Below, one piece after another: positions 61,238-64,000 of a stretch of DNA of 64,000 nt. Source of the stretch: Nitrososphaerota archaeon (GTDB lineage: Archaea > Thermoproteota > Nitrososphaeria > Nitrososphaerales > Nitrosopumilaceae); contig JAGWFS010000002.1 in the NCBI GenBank assembly GCA_028867785.1, positions 273,404-337,403 of the forward strand, written 5' to 3'. The stretch's first letter is position 1. Each line of letters opens with the position of its first letter. The notes under the pieces were generated by a model that saw only the letters and a program-made list of their open reading frames with translations, did not search any database and was not told the DNA's origin. Both the position numbers and the translations under genes were made by a program.

Positions 61238-62872
61238 ATGTTATGTATGAGAAATGGATACTATGCCATAGCATTAGCAGGACTAATCGCAAGTATTTTT
61301 CTTATTCAAAATGCTTTGGCTTTAATGACTAACATAGATGTTGGCTGGGGAAGTAGTGGAATGGCAGTAAACCTGTCAAATAATAGGATCTATGTCACAA
61401 GTTATGTGTTTGGATTTGTCACAGTGATTGACGGATCAACAGACAAAATAATAACAAGCATTCCACTTGATCAGAATAAATTTTTGATTGGCTCGGGTCC
61501 CGTACACATCGATACCAATCCGCTTACAAATACAGCCTATGTCACAAACAGATTTTCAAACGATGTATCGGCAATAGATCTGAGTACAAATAAAATTGTG
61601 GCAAATATACATGTACAAAGCAATCCTTGGGAAGTGGCAGTAAATCCGTTCACTAATATTGTCTATGTTACAAATTTGATATCAAATTCACTGTCAGTAA
61701 TTAACGGGTCAAATAATGCAGTGATAGAAAACATTAAGGTTGGCAACGGCCCTTGGAGCGTGGCAGTAAATCCGTTCACTAATAGAATCTATGTGCCAAA
61801 TAGCCTTTCAAACTCTCTCACCGTAATTGACGGCAGCACAAACAAAATAATTTCCACCATCCCAGTGGATGGAGGCCCATTGGAAGTTGCAGCAAACCCC
61901 ATTAGCAATTCCGTATATGTGACTTGCTGGAACTATGGATCAGTGGCAGTGATCAATGGCACCACAAATAAACAGATAACGACCATACCAACAATGAGCG
62001 GCTCTTCATCAATAGCAATCAATCCAATAACTAACCGAATCTACGAAGCCAATGAGCAGACAGGCATAATATTTGAGATAGATGGCAACTCCAATCGCGT
62101 ACTGGATGAAATAAATTCTGGGATATCTGCCAAAAACATTGCAGTAAATTCTCTTACCAACAAACTATATGCATCTAGTCTTTTCTCAAATAACATTGTT
62201 TCAATATCGCTTACCAATTCTAGTAGTAGATTAAATTCGGAATCTGACAATCAGTCCAATGTCTCATATCCTGATGCATCCATGGATAACAGTGTCTCAG
62301 GTAATAATTCCAAGATCAGCATAACCCCAGACCAATTAAGACAGATCATTGGAGAAAATTCTACTCTAAGCATCACGCCTGAGGAGCTTCAGAAATTGAC
62401 TGGTAGTAATGCCACCATGAACATGACTCAGGACCAGTTACAAAAACTCATTGGAAAAAACAATAACTCATCGCTTGGAGAATTTGATTCAAGTAACAAC
62501 ACCATGAGCATCACGCCTGAGGAGCTTCAGAAATTGATGGGTAGTAATGCCACCATGAACATGACTCAGGACCAGTTACAAAAACTCATTGGAAAAAACT
62601 CTACGTCAGGTATGACCGCGCAAGAACCGCAATCAGTACCATATGAAAATTCTACATCAAATGTTAATGCGGATTTATCGTTTTCCAAGGAGGATCTAGA
62701 GAACCTTGCCATATCGCTTAGCAAACTCGCAAATCAGGCTGACAATTCTGCTCAGGAAAATAATTCAAGTCTAAACCTTCTGCATGTTACGTGCACCATA
62801 AAAAATAAAGATCTTGAAAAGTTTATTGAAAACTCTTCAATACCACTGTCAAATTGTAGAATTAGCAAATAA
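61238..62872 (+). CDS. Exported YVTN-type beta-propeller protein
   Basis: 544 residues. A signal peptide ends near residue 28 (LIQNALAL). Residues of about 30-330 contain seven or so blades with the YVTN pattern (NTAYVTNRFSNDVSAID, NIVYVTNLISNSLSVI, NRIYVPNSLSNSLTVI). The C-terminal 200 residues are Ser/Asn/Gln-rich and hold a duplicated unit with SITPEELQKL and MNMTQDQLQKLIGKN. No C-terminal anchor is seen. The start is ATG 61238 or 61247. Probably a surface binding protein. Confidence 0.85.
   Translation: MLCMRNGYYAIALAGLIASIFLIQNALALMTNIDVGWGSSGMAVNLSNNRIYVTSYVFGFVTVIDGSTDKIITSIPLDQNKFLIGSGPVHIDTNPLTNTAYVTNRFSNDVSAIDLSTNKIVANIHVQSNPWEVAVNPFTNIVYVTNLISNSLSVINGSNNAVIENIKVGNGPWSVAVNPFTNRIYVPNSLSNSLTVIDGSTNKIISTIPVDGGPLEVAANPISNSVYVTCWNYGSVAVINGTTNKQITTIPTMSGSSSIAINPITNRIYEANEQTGIIFEIDGNSNRVLDEINSGISAKNIAVNSLTNKLYASSLFSNNIVSISLTNSSSRLNSESDNQSNVSYPDASMDNSVSGNNSKISITPDQLRQIIGENSTLSITPEELQKLTGSNATMNMTQDQLQKLIGKNNNSSLGEFDSSNNTMSITPEELQKLMGSNATMNMTQDQLQKLIGKNSTSGMTAQEPQSVPYENSTSNVNADLSFSKEDLENLAISLSKLANQADNSAQENNSSLNLLHVTCTIKNKDLEKFIENSSIPLSNCRISK
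62369..62599. repeat. 93-base direct repeat in the propeller gene
   Basis: Copies at 62369-62461 and 62507-62599 are 93 bases each and differ at about two positions. Both encode ITPEELQKL plus NMTQDQLQKLIGKN. The centre-to-centre distance is 138 bases, so the reading frame is preserved. Confidence 0.92.
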
Positions 62873-63024
62873 GATTTATGGGTTTTAATGCTTCTGTAAT
62901 TTGAATGCAGAATTTCTAGCTCATTCAAATCGTGCAATCAATTACTTTTAAACCATGATTTCCATCATTTTTCATCAGCGGTTAAAACAAAAACAGGTTT
63001 TGTTTAATCCGAAGATGTGATAAA

Positions 63025-64000
63025 ATGTATTCCGACATTGAAAATTCCAAATTGCAGATATCTCTAGTATCTGGAATCATCACTAGTATGATGCAAGAGA
63101 TGGCATTAATCACTAACTTTGAGCTCACAAAAATAAACATCATTCAGGATAAAAAAAAGAAAATAGAATCATTGCTATCATTATATGACAAATTAACATT
63201 ACACAAATATGATGTCGTAAATAATCAACTATCAATAGAAGCAAAATTTGGTTTATGTAATTTTTTTTATAATGTAAAAAATTTTGATAGATCACTTGAC
63301 TTAATAGACGAAATAATAAAATCACAACCGCATAACACAAAAGCAATCCATTGTAAGATAATCATTGAGGAATCTAGCAATAGGCTGGAGCCGGCAATAA
63401 AATCATGTGAAAAAATACTACGGATTGATAATAGAAATACCGGCATACTATTACAAAAAGGCGAGTTACTTTCAAAATTGGTGCGAAGAGTGGAAGCAAT
63501 AGAATGTTTTGATAACATACTGAATATCAATCCAAGACACATGTTGGCATTGTACAACAAGGGAGTTTTACTATCTGAGATGACCAGAAGGGAGGAAGCA
63601 ATACAGTGCTTTGACAGGGTATTGGCAATAGACACAAACCATGTATCGTCATGGTACAACAAGGGAGCGCTGCTCTCGGAGGTCAATCCTCAGAAAGCAA
63701 TAGAATGTTTTGACAGGGTATTGGCAATAAATCCAGGCCACATGCCTGCATTGTATAACAAAGGATTGGCATACGAATCGTTAGAACGCATAAACGAAGC
63801 CATCACATGTTATGACGCAGTCTTGCGCATGAATGAGAATCACCTGCCATCCCTGTTTCACAGAGGCATTGTGTTGGCAAAATTAGGTCATGTAGAATCT
63901 GCAATAGTTTCCTTTGACCACGCACTGAATATCAATCCAAGACACATGTTGGCATTGTACAACAAGGGAGTTTTACTATCTGAGATGACCAGAAGGGAGG
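63025..64000 (+). CDS. TPR protein, runs off the window
   Basis: At least 325 residues from ATG 63025, no stop before the window end. The first 95 residues are helical and unassigned. From about 125 there are tetratricopeptide repeats of 33-34 residues with W/Y-NKG and A-x-CFD patterns (LALYNKGVLLSE, SSWYNKGALLSE, PALYNKGLAYES). TPRs hold protein partners together. The 3' part contains an exact 76-base duplication. Confidence 0.88.
   Translation, partial: MYSDIENSKLQISLVSGIITSMMQEMALITNFELTKINIIQDKKKKIESLLSLYDKLTLHKYDVVNNQLSIEAKFGLCNFFYNVKNFDRSLDLIDEIIKSQPHNTKAIHCKIIIEESSNRLEPAIKSCEKILRIDNRNTGILLQKGELLSKLVRRVEAIECFDNILNINPRHMLALYNKGVLLSEMTRREEAIQCFDRVLAIDTNHVSSWYNKGALLSEVNPQKAIECFDRVLAINPGHMPALYNKGLAYESLERINEAITCYDAVLRMNENHLPSLFHRGIVLAKLGHVESAIVSFDHALNINPRHMLALYNKGVLLSEMTRRE
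63520..64000. repeat. Perfect 76-base duplication in the TPR gene
   Basis: 63520-63595 and 63925-64000 are identical over 76 bases, the second copy being cut by the window end. The offset is 405 bases (135 codons, four TPR units of 34, 33, 34 and 34 residues). Perfect identity at silent positions marks a recent duplication or gene conversion. Confidence 0.95.

Noticed and set aside
1..64000. Insertion sequences, integrases or prophage genes
   Set aside because: No transposase, recombinase or phage structural gene was recognised in any frame, and no terminal inverted repeats with target duplications were noticed.

Overview
The window is a stretch of chromosome from an ammonia-oxidising archaeon of the Nitrososphaerota (Thaumarchaeota). 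The evidence is the set of gene types: archaeal EF-1 alpha with ribosomal protein S10 and RNA polymerase subunit Rpo12, archaeal-type ThrRS, GatCAB beside AspRS, family B DNA polymerase, HMG-CoA synthase, bifunctional FBP aldolase/phosphatase, type II GAPDH, a 3-hydroxyacyl-CoA dehydrogenase, an Amt transporter with two PII proteins, PEFG-type C-termini and many tiny zinc-ribbon proteins. Base composition is moderately AT-rich. Genes are short-spaced, TTG starts are frequent, and TATA-like boxes of the TTTTATA kind sit about 25-35 bases before starts. An Nramp metal importer next to this repertoire would suit a Nitrosotalea-like (soil or acidic habitat) lineage, but that placement is inference. 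No rRNA, CRISPR array or recognisable insertion sequence was seen.

Layout. 0-5 kb: aspS-gatC-gatA-gatB, the indirect Asn-tRNA pathway. 5-12 kb: ureohydrolase, ThrRS, tRNA-Val(CAC), a broken gene, a phosphoribosyltransferase divergent from an Nramp importer with a tandem metalloregulator-like operator between them, and threonine dehydratase. 12-19 kb: a candidate structured RNA, a coiled-coil protein divergent from a zinc ribbon/class III cyclase pair, small unknown proteins, stand-alone Lrp ligand-binding (RAM) domains, tRNA-Phe(GAA), cobalamin adenosyltransferase and an HD phosphohydrolase. 19-26 kb: GT39-like glycosyltransferase, LOR/SDH protein, SDR oxidoreductase, a PEFG surface protein, and two PII genes divergent from amt. 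26-31 kb: dCMP deaminase, DNA polymerase B and a tiny zinc ribbon in one unit, divergent from a Hef-type helicase. 31-46 kb: central metabolism and information processing (3-hydroxyacyl-CoA dehydrogenase, FBPA/P, EF-1 alpha, S10, Rpo12, HMG-CoA synthase, GAPDH, threonine synthase) mixed with zinc-finger proteins, a DsbA-like protein and a CDF transporter. 46-54 kb: a flavin-reductase-like fusion, a Holliday-junction-resolvase-like nuclease, an operon of nucleotidyltransferase, F420-type oxidoreductase, thiolase and DUF35, then an A24 prepilin peptidase.

54-64 kb is the accessory part. It has a 650-base gene-free stretch rich in inverted repeats, a TrmB-family regulator, an 815-residue Ig-like surface protein, a CBS protein, a membrane-anchored metzincin-like protein whose zinc motif has lost one histidine, a lone response regulator, a YVTN-type beta-propeller protein with duplicated C-terminal repeats, and a TPR protein running off the window with a perfect internal 76-base duplication.

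The genes join into a few themes: protein synthesis, nitrogen intake and its PII control, gluconeogenesis (GAPDH and FBPA/P), mevalonate entry (HMG-CoA synthase, possibly with the thiolase/DUF35 pair), DNA replication and repair, and an exported or signalling set at the right end. The best leads are five possible structured RNAs in intergenic regions, the tandem operator, the altered active sites of the cyclase and the metzincin-like protein, and the large population of zinc ribbons under 60 residues.
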